DNA from: PALSA-607 sp036501485
Lineage (GTDB): Bacteria > Actinomycetota > Actinomycetes > Acidothermales > Acidothermaceae
Direction of reading: 5' to 3'
Assembly: GCA_036501485.1 (NCBI GenBank)
Contig: DASYAG010000056.1
Location: forward strand, 1-64,000
DNA length: 64,000 nucleotides
In this document: positions 1 through 7,379 of the stretch, one piece after another
Numbering within the stretch: the first letter of the stretch is position 1
Layout of the letters: the number at the start of each line of letters is the position of its first letter
Notes under the pieces: model-generated
Database searches by the model: none
Seen by the model: the letters and a program-made list of their open reading frames with translations, nothing else
Told to the model about the DNA's origin: nothing
Made by a program: the position numbers and the translations under genes

Positions 1-839
1 ACCCCGACCGCAGCCATTTCAGGTCGATGTCGATCTGGCAGACCGCGTCTCCCGGCACGCCGCAACCCACCGGTTGGCTTGGCCGCTGGCTCGACGCGAA
101 CGGCGCCGACCCGCTACTTGCCGTGAACGTCGGCCCGGTGCTGCCGCCGATGCTCGCGGGCCAGCACTGTGCCGGGGCGGCGGTGCCCTCGAGCGGTGGC
201 GTCGTGATGCCCGACGGCACCTACGGCAGCGGACTTCGCGCACTCGACACGGCGTCGAAGAGCAGCGCGCCACTCATACAGCGGGTCGCGCAGTCTGGTT
301 CGGACCTGTTTCGGGTCGCCAAGACGTTCGGCCCCACTCTCGCGACGGCGAAGGCTGGCGGCTCGAACGATTTGGCAGGGCAGCTCGACATCGTCGCGCG
401 CTGCATCGCGGCCAACGCCCCGACCCGCGTCTACAGCGTGCAGCTCGGCGGCTTCGATTTTCACGCCGACGAGAAGGTCGCTCAGAGCACACTGCTCGGA
501 CAACTCGACGCCGCAGTGTCGGGGTTCTTGACCACGGTTGCCGCGGGTCCGCACGGCAAGGACGTCGTGACGGTGCTGTACTCCGAGTTCGGTCGTCGGG
601 TCGCGGCGAACGGCAGCCAGGGCACGGATCACGGCACGGCGGGCAACATCTTGGTCGCTGGTGCCGCGGTGAATGGCGGGATGTTCGGCGATCAGCCGAG
701 CTTGACCGATCTGTCGATGGACGACCTCAAGTACAACGTCGACTTCCGCTCGGTCTACGCGACGGTGCTCGAGAGTGGGCTAGGCGCGGACGCCGACCAG
801 GTGCTGGGCGGCACGTTCCCCAAGCTTTCGTTCATCTGA
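1..839 (+). CDS. DUF1501 family protein, C-terminal part (5' end outside window)
   Basis: The reading frame is open from base 3 with no start inside the window, and its first visible residues (PDRSHFRSMSIWQTA) match the conserved 'RSHF..M.IWQ' block of DUF1501 proteins, so this is the last 278 or so residues of a longer gene. The rest also fits: a VQLGGFDFHADE segment, a YSEFGRRVAANGSQGTDHGTAGN block (the family's 'SEFGRr...N...GTDHG' signature) and a short C-terminus ending KLSFI. DUF1501 proteins are usually exported by the Tat pathway and often sit beside a DUF1800 gene; neither feature can be checked here. Biochemical function is unknown. The next gene in the same direction is the sulfate operon leader 90 bases away, which I think is unrelated. 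Confidence 0.85.
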   Translation, partial: PDRSHFRSMSIWQTASPGTPQPTGWLGRWLDANGADPLLAVNVGPVLPPMLAGQHCAGAAVPSSGGVVMPDGTYGSGLRALDTASKSSAPLIQRVAQSGSDLFRVAKTFGPTLATAKAGGSNDLAGQLDIVARCIAANAPTRVYSVQLGGFDFHADEKVAQSTLLGQLDAAVSGFLTTVAAGPHGKDVVTVLYSEFGRRVAANGSQGTDHGTAGNILVAGAAVNGGMFGDQPSLTDLSMDDLKYNVDFRSVYATVLESGLGADADQVLGGTFPKLSFI

Positions 840-911
840 CGGTCTCTTTATGGCCGCGTGCCCGGGTTCGGTTCCATCCCTACAGGCGAGGAAGAGAACG
901 CGGCCGAATTG

Positions 912-920
912 TGCTAGGGT
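912..920 (+). promoter_or_regulatory. Extended -10 promoter element for a leaderless sulfur leader ORF
   Basis: TGCTAGGGT fits an extended -10 (TGN followed by TANNNT). The last base lies 8 bases before the ATG at 929, so transcription starting about 7 bases downstream would begin at or next to that ATG and give a leaderless mRNA. No good -35 is visible at the expected distance, which is common for extended -10 promoters. Inferred from sequence only. Confidence 0.5.
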
Positions 921-928
921 CCCGTCCC

Positions 929-1006
929 ATGAGCAACGTCTTCTTGACGCAGCGACTCCATGTCGACCTGCTCCGTGTGACGTCTGCGGTCTGTCGGCCC
1001 TGCTGA
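929..1006 (+). CDS. Sulfur/cysteine leader peptide (25 aa)
   Basis: This short ORF encodes 25 residues ending LRVTSAVCRPC, with two cysteine codons in the last four sense codons (Cys22 and Cys25). The core HVDLLRVTSAVCR resembles the actinobacterial 'putative leader peptide' pattern HVDLxRxxSxxCR found ahead of sulfur-assimilation genes. Short Cys-ending uORFs in mycobacteria are reported to act as cysteine-responsive attenuators: when charged tRNA-Cys is scarce, ribosomes stall at the Cys codons and the downstream operon is expressed. Here the downstream operon is a sulfate importer starting 125 bases after the stop, which fits. The start is taken as ATG at 929 because an extended -10 sits just upstream and there is no Shine-Dalgarno sequence. 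The 1007-1130 stretch contains small stem-loops (for example CTTCG/CGAAG at 1061-1076) that could take part, but I cannot identify the switch. Confidence 0.7.
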   Translation: MSNVFLTQRLHVDLLRVTSAVCRPC

Positions 1007-1130
1007 GATCGAAGCGCCGGCCCTAGTTCTTCTCGGCCGCCCGTTTGCGTCCCGCCTGAACTTCGATTTTCGCGAAGCCGCTTCGGCGGCATATTCCCTA
1101 CCTTATGACCAGACAAACTGGAGAAGTCTC

Positions 1131-2195
1131 GTGCGACCCCTCAATCGCGTCTTCGGCGTGCTTGCCGCCACCGGCCTGCTGCTGGCCGCCGGGTGCAGCT
1201 CATCGAAATCGACGAACACCGCGGCGACCGCGCCGGCTTCGACCGTTGCCTCGTCCGCCGCTTCAGCTGTCGCGGGTGGCAATGTCACCTTGAACCTGGT
1301 GGCGTACTCGACCCCGCAACCTGCCTACGCCAAGCTCATCGCCGCGTTCCAGAAGACACCGGCGGGCAAGAACGTGAAGTTCACCCAGTCGTATGGCGCC
1401 TCGGGCGACCAGGCGGCCGCTGTTATCGCGGGCCAGGCCGCAGACGTTGTGGAGTTCTCGCTCTTGACCGACATGACAAAGCTGGTGAACAAGAAGCTGG
1501 TAGCAACCGACTGGGACGCCAACCCAGAGCACGGTTTCGTGACCGATTCGGTGGTCTCGCTGGTCGTCCGTAAGGGCAACCCGAAGGGCATTAAGGACTG
1601 GTCGGACCTCATCAAGCCGGGTGTGAAAGTCCTGACGCCGAACCCGTTCTCGTCGGGCAGCGCGCGGTGGAACATCATGGCCGCGTACGGCGCGCAGATC
1701 AAAGCCGGCGACAGTGAGGCGCAGGCAACGGATTACCTGAAGTCGCTTTTCAAGAATGTAATCGTGCAAGACGCCAGCGGCAGCAAGGCGCTCGCCGACT
1801 TTGTCGGTGGAGCGGGCGACGTGCTCCTGTCGTATGAGAATGAGGCCATCTACGCACAGGCCAAGGGACAGGCGGTCGAATACGTCATCCCGAGTGACAC
1901 GCTGTTGATCGAGAACCCGGTCGCCGTCACGACGACGACGAAGCATCCGGTGCAGGCGAAGGCATTCGTCGACTTCCTGTACTCGCAAGCCGGTCAGCAG
2001 ATCTTCGCCGACATCGGCTACCGCCCGACGGTCGCCGGTGTGACGTCGACGGTGAACAAGTTCCCGCTGCCGACTGGGCTGTTCAACATTGGCTCGCTCG
2101 GCGGCTGGCCGGCAGTGACCACGAAGTTCTTCGATCCCACCAACGGAGTGATCACGGCAATCGAGAAGTCAAACGGTGTCGCTACCACCAAATAG
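1131..2195 (+). CDS. Sulfate ABC transporter substrate-binding lipoprotein
   Basis: A 354-aa extracytoplasmic binding protein that would capture sulfate (or thiosulfate) for the CysTWA permease encoded next. The GTG start is followed by a signal peptide with lipobox LLAAGC (Cys about residue 23), so the mature protein is a lipid-anchored lipoprotein. An Ala/Ser/Thr linker precedes the binding domain, which has the family's SYGASGDQAAAVIAG block and PNPFSSGSARWNIMAAYG block (the usual NPKTSGxARWNxLAAYG signature of sulfate-binding proteins). Length is normal. The start sits behind a purine-rich GGAGAAG (ribosome site). Expression is probably controlled by the leader ORF at 929-1006 and perhaps by the Rrf2 regulator at 6867-7325. 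Confidence 0.9.
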   Translation: MRPLNRVFGVLAATGLLLAAGCSSSKSTNTAATAPASTVASSAASAVAGGNVTLNLVAYSTPQPAYAKLIAAFQKTPAGKNVKFTQSYGASGDQAAAVIAGQAADVVEFSLLTDMTKLVNKKLVATDWDANPEHGFVTDSVVSLVVRKGNPKGIKDWSDLIKPGVKVLTPNPFSSGSARWNIMAAYGAQIKAGDSEAQATDYLKSLFKNVIVQDASGSKALADFVGGAGDVLLSYENEAIYAQAKGQAVEYVIPSDTLLIENPVAVTTTTKHPVQAKAFVDFLYSQAGQQIFADIGYRPTVAGVTSTVNKFPLPTGLFNIGSLGGWPAVTTKFFDPTNGVITAIEKSNGVATTK

Positions 2196-3078
2196 TGCGC
2201 TAGACGATGTAAGCGGACCGGGCGTACTCGCCCGGTCCGCTTCGCCGATTTCAGATTCGGCCGTTCCGTCGTGGTGGGCGCAGCGATCGGGAAAGAACTC
2301 GCGCGGTGGGACCTCGCTCGGCCTGGGGCTCGTGACGCTCTATCTCAGTTTTCTCGTGTTGATCCCGTTAGGCGCGGTCGTTTGGAAGTCACAAAGCAAC
2401 GGCTGGTCGGCCTTCTGGCGCCAGGTCACGACGCCCGAAGCATGGGATGCACTCAAGCTCACGCTGACGATTTCGGTTGGCGTTGCGCTCTTCAATCTCG
2501 TGATGGGCACCGTGATCGCTTGGGTACTGGTGCGCGACGACTTCCCTGGTAAGGCTGTCGTCGAGCTCTTCATCGACCTACCGTTCGCCTTGCCGACCAT
2601 CGTCGCCGGCGTCGTATTGTTGTCGCTGTACGGGCCGCGAAGCCCGGCGCACGTGAATATTGCGTTCACCCGCACGGCGATTACGGTGGCGCTCTTGTTC
2701 GTCACCTTGCCCTTTGTGGTGCGCACTGTGCAGCCGGTGTTGATTGAGCTTGACCGCGATATGGAAGCGGCCGCAGCCTCACTCGGCGCGTCGCCTTTCC
2801 TGATCGCGCGACGCATCATCCTGCCGAACCTCGTACCTGCAATGTTGACCGGCACCGGCCTTGCCTTCGCCCGGGCTATTGGTGAGTTCGGTTCGGTGAG
2901 CCTGCTGTCGGGCAACCTGCCGTTTCGCACGGAGGTCTCCGCGGTCAACATCTACAACCAGATCCAAAGTGACAACCCGGTCGGAGCCGCAGCACAGTCT
3001 ACGGTGTTGCTCGTCGTCGCGTTCGTCGTGTTGTTCGCGCTCGATCGGTTGAAGCGCTGGGGCGTGCACCGTGGCTAG
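2176..3078 (+). CDS. cysT: Sulfate ABC transporter permease CysT
   Basis: A 300-aa inner-membrane permease of the sulfate/molybdate type, forming the channel with CysW. Hydrophobic segments begin near residue 48 (GLGLVTLYLSFLVLIPLG), and the EAA-loop region reads DMEAAAASLGASPFLIARRIILPNL, which contacts the CysA ATPase. The GTG at 2176 overlaps the upstream gene by 20 bases and has GAGAAG 7 bases ahead of it, so I kept it. It gives an unusually long hydrophilic N-terminus of about 45 residues, part of which (residues 12-22) is encoded by the perfect hairpin at 2211-2242. A later start, such as GTG at 2332, would trim the first membrane helix and is less likely. Confidence 0.88.
   Translation: MSLPPNSALDDVSGPGVLARSASPISDSAVPSWWAQRSGKNSRGGTSLGLGLVTLYLSFLVLIPLGAVVWKSQSNGWSAFWRQVTTPEAWDALKLTLTISVGVALFNLVMGTVIAWVLVRDDFPGKAVVELFIDLPFALPTIVAGVVLLSLYGPRSPAHVNIAFTRTAITVALLFVTLPFVVRTVQPVLIELDRDMEAAAASLGASPFLIARRIILPNLVPAMLTGTGLAFARAIGEFGSVSLLSGNLPFRTEVSAVNIYNQIQSDNPVGAAAQSTVLLVVAFVVLFALDRLKRWGVHRG
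2211..2242 (+). promoter_or_regulatory. Perfect 14-bp hairpin between binding-protein and permease genes
   Basis: AAGCGGACCGGGCG, four-base loop TACT, then the exact reverse complement. The hairpin begins 15 bases after the binding-protein stop codon and lies within the start of the cysT reading frame. No T-run follows. In importer operons a hairpin at this point usually stabilises the upstream mRNA or partly terminates transcription, so that the binding protein is made in excess over the permease. Which of these applies cannot be told from sequence. Confidence 0.7.
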
Positions 3079-3928
3079 CGTCGGCATTGGTGGCAGCGAC
3101 GGCACGGTTGCGGTGCGCGGCAATCGGCGCCCGGTCGCGCGGTACGGTCTGCGCTTCGTCGCGCTCGGCTACTTGCTGGTGTTGCTCGCGGCGCCGGTAG
3201 CGATGGTGTTCTATCGCGCGTTCCAGCACGGGCTCGGGCCGATCTGGTCGGCGTTGACGACGGGTGAGGCGCGCAGTGCGATCGAGGTAACACTGATCGT
3301 CGCCATCTCGGCGGTTGTGCTGAACACCATTTTCGGGGTAGGTACCGCGCTGCTGTTGGTGCGTCGGCGTTTCCCCGGACGCCATCTCCTCGACGTGCTT
3401 GTTGATATTCCGCAGGCGGTGTCACCGATCGTCGTCGGGCTTGCGCTGATCCTGGTCTACGGAAAGTTCGGCTTCTTCGGCTCATGGATCGAGCGGAACG
3501 GCATCAAGATCATCTTTAGCCTTCCTGGGATGGTGCTCGCGACCGCGTTCGTCTCGTTGCCCCTCGTCGTCCGCTCAGTTGCTCCTGTTCTTGCAGAACT
3601 CGGCGATGAACAGGAGCAGGCCGCGCGAACGCTGGGTGCATCGAGTTGGCAGACGTTTCGCCGGATCACGTTGCCATCGATTCGCGACGCGTTGGCGTAC
3701 GGCATCGTGCTGTCGCTGGCGCGATCACTTGGCGAGTACGGGGCTGTGACCGTCGTGTCGGGGCATGTGATCGGCAAGACGTTGACCCTTACGCTGTTCA
3801 TTGACGAACGGCTGCAGAACTTCGACGAGCCGGCGGCGTACTCAGCGGCCGTCTTGTTGGCGATCATTGCGATGGGCAGCTTGCTGATCAGTAGGCGGTT
3901 CCGGGCGCGAAGCAGGAGCGTTGTATGA
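3071..3928 (+). CDS. cysW: Sulfate ABC transporter permease CysW
   Basis: A 285-aa second permease subunit of the sulfate importer. About six hydrophobic segments are visible, and the EAA-loop reads DEQEQAARTLGASSWQTFRRITLPSI. The region SLARSLGEYGAVTVVSGH is typical of CysW. The GTG start lies in the 8-base overlap GTGGCTAG with the stop of cysT, indicating translational coupling, and the gene's own stop overlaps the cysA start by ATGA. It differs from cysT in lacking the long hydrophilic N-terminus. Inferred role: import of sulfate with the binding protein and CysA. Confidence 0.9.
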   Translation: MASVGIGGSDGTVAVRGNRRPVARYGLRFVALGYLLVLLAAPVAMVFYRAFQHGLGPIWSALTTGEARSAIEVTLIVAISAVVLNTIFGVGTALLLVRRRFPGRHLLDVLVDIPQAVSPIVVGLALILVYGKFGFFGSWIERNGIKIIFSLPGMVLATAFVSLPLVVRSVAPVLAELGDEQEQAARTLGASSWQTFRRITLPSIRDALAYGIVLSLARSLGEYGAVTVVSGHVIGKTLTLTLFIDERLQNFDEPAAYSAAVLLAIIAMGSLLISRRFRARSRSVV

Positions 3929-4938
3929 GCATCCAGGTGCGCCACGTGACGAAGCGGTTCGCGCAGTTCACCGCGCTCGACGACGTGAGCGTCGACATTC
4001 CTACCGGCTCGTTGACTGCGCTGCTCGGTCCTTCGGGGAGCGGTAAGTCAACGCTGCTGCGCGTCATCGCCGGCCTCGATACCGCGGACGCCGGCACGGT
4101 CAGCATCGAGGGCAGCGATGCGACGCACCTGCCGCCGCAGCGGCGCGAAGTCGGCTTTGTGTTTCAGCACTACGCGCCGTTCAAGCACATGACGGTGTAC
4201 GACAACATCGCGTTCGGACTCACAGTGCGTAAGGCGGGCAAGGCCGAGACCAAGTCGAAGGTCAACGAGTTGCTCGAACTCGTGCACCTGGAGAAGTTCC
4301 AGACTCGCTATCCTGCACAACTTTCCGGTGGGCAACGCCAGCGGATGGCGTTGGCGCGCGCACTCGCCGTCCAGCCTCGTGTGTTGTTGCTCGACGAACC
4401 GTTCGGTGCGCTCGACGCGCAGGTTCGCAAGGAATTACGTACATGGCTGCGCCGGCTGCATGACGAGATGCACGTGACGACGGTGATCGTCACGCACGAT
4501 CAGGAGGAGGCGATGGAAGTCGCCGACGAGATCGTCGTTTTGTATGACGGGCGAGTGCAGCAGGTCGGCCACCCGAACGACGTTTACGGGCACCCGGCGA
4601 ATGACTGGGTGATGAGTTTCCTGGGCCCTGTCACGCATTTCGGCTCGCTGTTGGTGCGGCCGCATGACCTCGACCTAGCCCATGAGGCATCGGACGGCGC
4701 GTTGCCGGCCACCGTTGTTCGGGTGACACGGTTGGGCTTCCAGACGGTGGTTGATCTCGACATGCACGGGGGTCAGATCTACGCCCAGCTCGCGCGCGAG
4801 GCGACGGATCGGCTGACGCTCGAGCCCGGGACATTGGTCTACGTGCGTCACGCGCGCGGCGAGGTACTTCCCGCGGCCCCCGCGATCCCGGTGCCGGTCG
4901 GTGTTCCGGCCGCAGGCTTCGAGGAAGACCTAAGCTAG
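3925..4938 (+). CDS. cysA: Sulfate ABC transporter ATP-binding protein CysA
   Basis: A 337-aa ATPase that powers the sulfate importer from the cytoplasmic face. Walker A is GPSGSGKST (about residue 35), the signature motif is LSGGQRQRMALARAL, Walker B plus D-loop is VLLLDEPFGALD, and the switch His is in VIVTHDQEEAMEVAD. The order and spacing are those of the CysA/MalK group, followed by a C-terminal regulatory part of roughly 100 residues starting near LLVRPHDLDL, as in CysA. The start overlaps the cysW stop as ATGA. The next gene begins 4 bases after the stop, so the operon continues. Confidence 0.93.
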   Translation: MSIQVRHVTKRFAQFTALDDVSVDIPTGSLTALLGPSGSGKSTLLRVIAGLDTADAGTVSIEGSDATHLPPQRREVGFVFQHYAPFKHMTVYDNIAFGLTVRKAGKAETKSKVNELLELVHLEKFQTRYPAQLSGGQRQRMALARALAVQPRVLLLDEPFGALDAQVRKELRTWLRRLHDEMHVTTVIVTHDQEEAMEVADEIVVLYDGRVQQVGHPNDVYGHPANDWVMSFLGPVTHFGSLLVRPHDLDLAHEASDGALPATVVRVTRLGFQTVVDLDMHGGQIYAQLAREATDRLTLEPGTLVYVRHARGEVLPAAPAIPVPVGVPAAGFEEDLS

Positions 4939-4942
4939 TTCG

Positions 4943-5380
4943 GTGATCGAGACTGTCTCGTTGCCACTGTCGAGTTGGGTGTTTCAGTGGCGCGACGACG
5001 GGTATTGGCGCGAGCTTTGCTTGGCGCAGCACGATGACGAGCTCGCCGGTCGCTTCAACCCGCCCGCGGACGACTGGGTGGAGTGGACTGGAACGACGTA
5101 TCACCTCTCTCGCGCAGAGTCGGCGTTGTCGACGACGGGATGGAGACTCGTGTACAGCGAGTTGCCGCGCGATTGCTCCCCGAGCGTCGTGCTCGTCGAT
5201 GGGACGAACCCGCCGATCGTGGTGCTGGGCGGCCTATGGATGTCGGAATGGGTCGGTGGCGGGCTGCCCGCAACAGTGACGGTAGGAACCGACAGCTGGG
5301 CTCTGTCGCCGTCGCGAATAAGGGGTATTTTCAACGCAGGCAGCGATCCGCAGTCGCGAGGCTGGGTTGGCTTCCGTTGA
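4943..5380 (+). CDS. Unknown protein at the end of the sulfate operon
   Basis: A 145-aa ORF starting with GTG four bases after the cysA stop, so probably co-transcribed and coupled. I do not recognise the family. It is Trp- and acid-rich (WVFQWRDDGYWRELCLAQHDDE near the start, then DDWVEWTGTTYHLSR), has no signal peptide or membrane segment and no metal or nucleotide motif I can name. Codon use is like its neighbours, and the position argues that it is real. It ends 10 bases from the convergent Kelch gene. A role in sulfur metabolism would be guilt by association only. Confidence 0.6.
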   Translation: MIETVSLPLSSWVFQWRDDGYWRELCLAQHDDELAGRFNPPADDWVEWTGTTYHLSRAESALSTTGWRLVYSELPRDCSPSVVLVDGTNPPIVVLGGLWMSEWVGGGLPATVTVGTDSWALSPSRIRGIFNAGSDPQSRGWVGFR

Positions 5381-5390
5381 GATCTCTGCG

Positions 5391-6806
5391 TTAGGGCCCG
5401 AACTGCAGACCGGTGGTATCGCTCGTCACTCCGCCGGTGTCGCTCGGCGCGTACAACGTCCCCCACGCGAGCAACTCATCGCCGTCCCACGCTGCGACGC
5501 TTGCGCCGAACAAAGGCGCGGCGGGCAGGCGGGTCCATACGCCTGTAAGCGGATCCCACACGGCCGCCTGGCCCTGCACGGTGTTGACGCCAGGTCCGTT
5601 GACGGTGGCGCTGGTGTCAAACGCGATCAACGTGCTTCCGGTCCAGACGTAGTTTGTCGGCCCCAAGTTGTCGATGGGGCCGCTCGTAAGCCTCGTCCAC
5701 GTGTTGGTGATCGGATCGAACACGGTGGCCGGACCGGGAATGCTGGCAGGCCCTGGGCAATCCCCGCACCAAGACTGCGCGAACGGAACGAGGATGCGCG
5801 TTCCGATCGCGAGTGCCGAGTCGAGGCCACTCGGTGCGCTGTTCTTGTCCAAGCCGTCGCTGGGTCGCGATGCTGCAACGTCCGGCGTCCACGTGTTGCT
5901 CGCCGGATCGAAAATGTAGAGATCGATACCGGAGTAGATCGTGCCTGAGCCGTCCGCGTTGTTCACTGCATGTTGCCACTCTTCCCATGCGTAGAGGCGA
6001 TTGCTCGCCCCGACGGCAATGACGGAGAGCACTTCTTGATTCGCGCTAAGAGGCATGGCCGCGAGTGTCGTCCACTTGTTCGTCGTCGGATTGAAGGCGG
6101 CGAGGTCGGTGTGCACCTGCTGGCTTGTTGATGAATCGGTCGGGGCACCGCTGATGACGATGACTTCGTTGTCGGCCCACACCGCTTGCGCGCCGTCGCG
6201 AGGAGAAAGCGGGCTGGCCGGCAACGTCCGCCATTTCATCGTCGCGGGGTTGTAGAGCGCACCATTCTTCGAGATCCCGTCGGCTGCATCGCCTCCCCAG
6301 ATAAAGAGTTCGGTGCCCGTCCAGGCACTGGCCATCTGCGATCGGGCGCTTATCGGAGCCGCCGGCAGTTTCGTCCAACGTTTCGTGGTCGGGTCGTACG
6401 CCGCTCCGTCGCCTGCGAGTTGGTCGCCTTGCGGCCCGTAGTTGCCACCCCAAATAAGAAGCTGCCGCCCTGTCCACGCGCTGGCCGGATCCTCGCGCGC
6501 GGTGATCGGCGCGGGCGGCAACGTGCTCCAGTGGTCCTTGGCTAGCGCGGCCGCGGTGCCCGCCGCGGGATCAACGATCGGAGCGGACGACGACGGTGAC
6601 ACGGTCGGCGCGGACGCCGACGCAGAAGCGGGGGAAGCGGCCAACGAGGACGGGGGCGCAGAACTCGATACGGGCGCAGGCGACGAGAGCGAAACCACGC
6701 CCGACGACTCGGCGGCACTGCGGCCGTGCGTGGATCCGCTGCCGCACCCGACGACGATGATCCCGACCATCACCGCACAAGATGCCGCTCGCCGCGCTGC
6801 GTTCAT
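5391..6806 (-). CDS. Kelch-repeat (beta-propeller) lipoprotein
   Basis: A 471-aa exported protein. Residues 1-21 form a signal peptide with lipobox VVGC; a Ser/Pro/Ala-rich linker runs to about residue 90. The rest is made of Kelch-type repeats, each with a W-[TR]-x-L-[PA]-x-[AS]-P-[IL] strand and an AWTG..L..WGG strand: HWSTLPPAPI, RWTKLPAAPI, KWRTLPASPL, KWTTLAAMPL, TWTRLTSGPI, VWTRLPAAPL. Six or seven blades would close one propeller. Such proteins bind partners or glycans at the cell surface; nothing here shows an enzyme active site. It is convergent with the sulfate operon and lies upstream of no obvious partner. Confidence 0.85.
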   Translation of the reverse strand: MNAARRAASCAVMVGIIVVGCGSGSTHGRSAAESSGVVSLSSPAPVSSSAPPSSLAASPASASASAPTVSPSSSAPIVDPAAGTAAALAKDHWSTLPPAPITAREDPASAWTGRQLLIWGGNYGPQGDQLAGDGAAYDPTTKRWTKLPAAPISARSQMASAWTGTELFIWGGDAADGISKNGALYNPATMKWRTLPASPLSPRDGAQAVWADNEVIVISGAPTDSSTSQQVHTDLAAFNPTTNKWTTLAAMPLSANQEVLSVIAVGASNRLYAWEEWQHAVNNADGSGTIYSGIDLYIFDPASNTWTPDVAASRPSDGLDKNSAPSGLDSALAIGTRILVPFAQSWCGDCPGPASIPGPATVFDPITNTWTRLTSGPIDNLGPTNYVWTGSTLIAFDTSATVNGPGVNTVQGQAAVWDPLTGVWTRLPAAPLFGASVAAWDGDELLAWGTLYAPSDTGGVTSDTTGLQFGP

Positions 6807-6866
6807 CCGACCACCCCGATGGTGCCGCTGATGTCGGTCAGACTCCGGCGCTCCCGCGACGGTTCC

Positions 6867-7325
6867 TTAGCGGGGGACCCAGCCTTCGAGGTCGCGGATC
6901 ATCGTGCGCACGGACGCGGGCATCTTGCCGGCTGCGACGTCGGCGACACTGATTCGCTCGAGCACAGCCCGAAGGCCGGCGCGGACGGCTACCCACACGT
7001 CCTGCAATTTCTCGGCCGAGCCTTCATAGACCAGCGTTTCCGGACGCAGGCCCCGCACCTCGGCCAGCGGTCCGTCGACGGCTCGCATGACGTCGGCCAC
7101 TTGGATCTTCGAGGCCGGTCGGGCGAGCCGGTAGCCGCCCTCGGCCCCACGCAGACTCTCGACCAGCCGAGCCCGTCGCAGGTCGGACAAGATCGCCTCG
7201 AGAAACTTGCGCGGCAGGTGCTGTTCGCCCGCGATCGTCTCCGCTTTCACCCAGGTATCGCGCGGCGCCTCCGCAAGCACCAGCATGGCTCGCATCGCGT
7301 AGTCCGTCTTCGCGGAGATGTGCAC
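6867..7325 (-). CDS. Rrf2-family transcriptional regulator
   Basis: A 152-aa regulator with the family's N-terminal winged helix: HISAKTDYAMRAMLVLAEA, then the recognition region LPRKFLEAILSDLRRARLVESLRGAEGGYRLARP. I chose the GTG at 7325 because it gives the canonical start just before HISAK; the frame stays open upstream and would add 13 residues. The three-cysteine cluster of IscR/NsrR-type Rrf2 proteins is absent, so it is not a Fe-S sensor; CymR-like members without cysteines sense sulfur status through partner proteins. It is 1.9 kb from the sulfate operon, which makes sulfur regulation plausible but not shown. Confidence 0.88.
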   Translation of the reverse strand: MHISAKTDYAMRAMLVLAEAPRDTWVKAETIAGEQHLPRKFLEAILSDLRRARLVESLRGAEGGYRLARPASKIQVADVMRAVDGPLAEVRGLRPETLVYEGSAEKLQDVWVAVRAGLRAVLERISVADVAAGKMPASVRTMIRDLEGWVPR

Positions 7326-7379
7326 CCCGCCATGATGACAGCCGGACCCACCCGGCACCGCCAACCGAGCGGCGAGCCC

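Noticed and set aside
74..1006. 310-aa ORF over the DUF1501 gene and the leader
   Set aside because: Arg/Gly/Pro-rich frame-shifted reading of the DUF1501 gene. Only its last 25 codons (929-1006) are kept, as an independent leader ORF.
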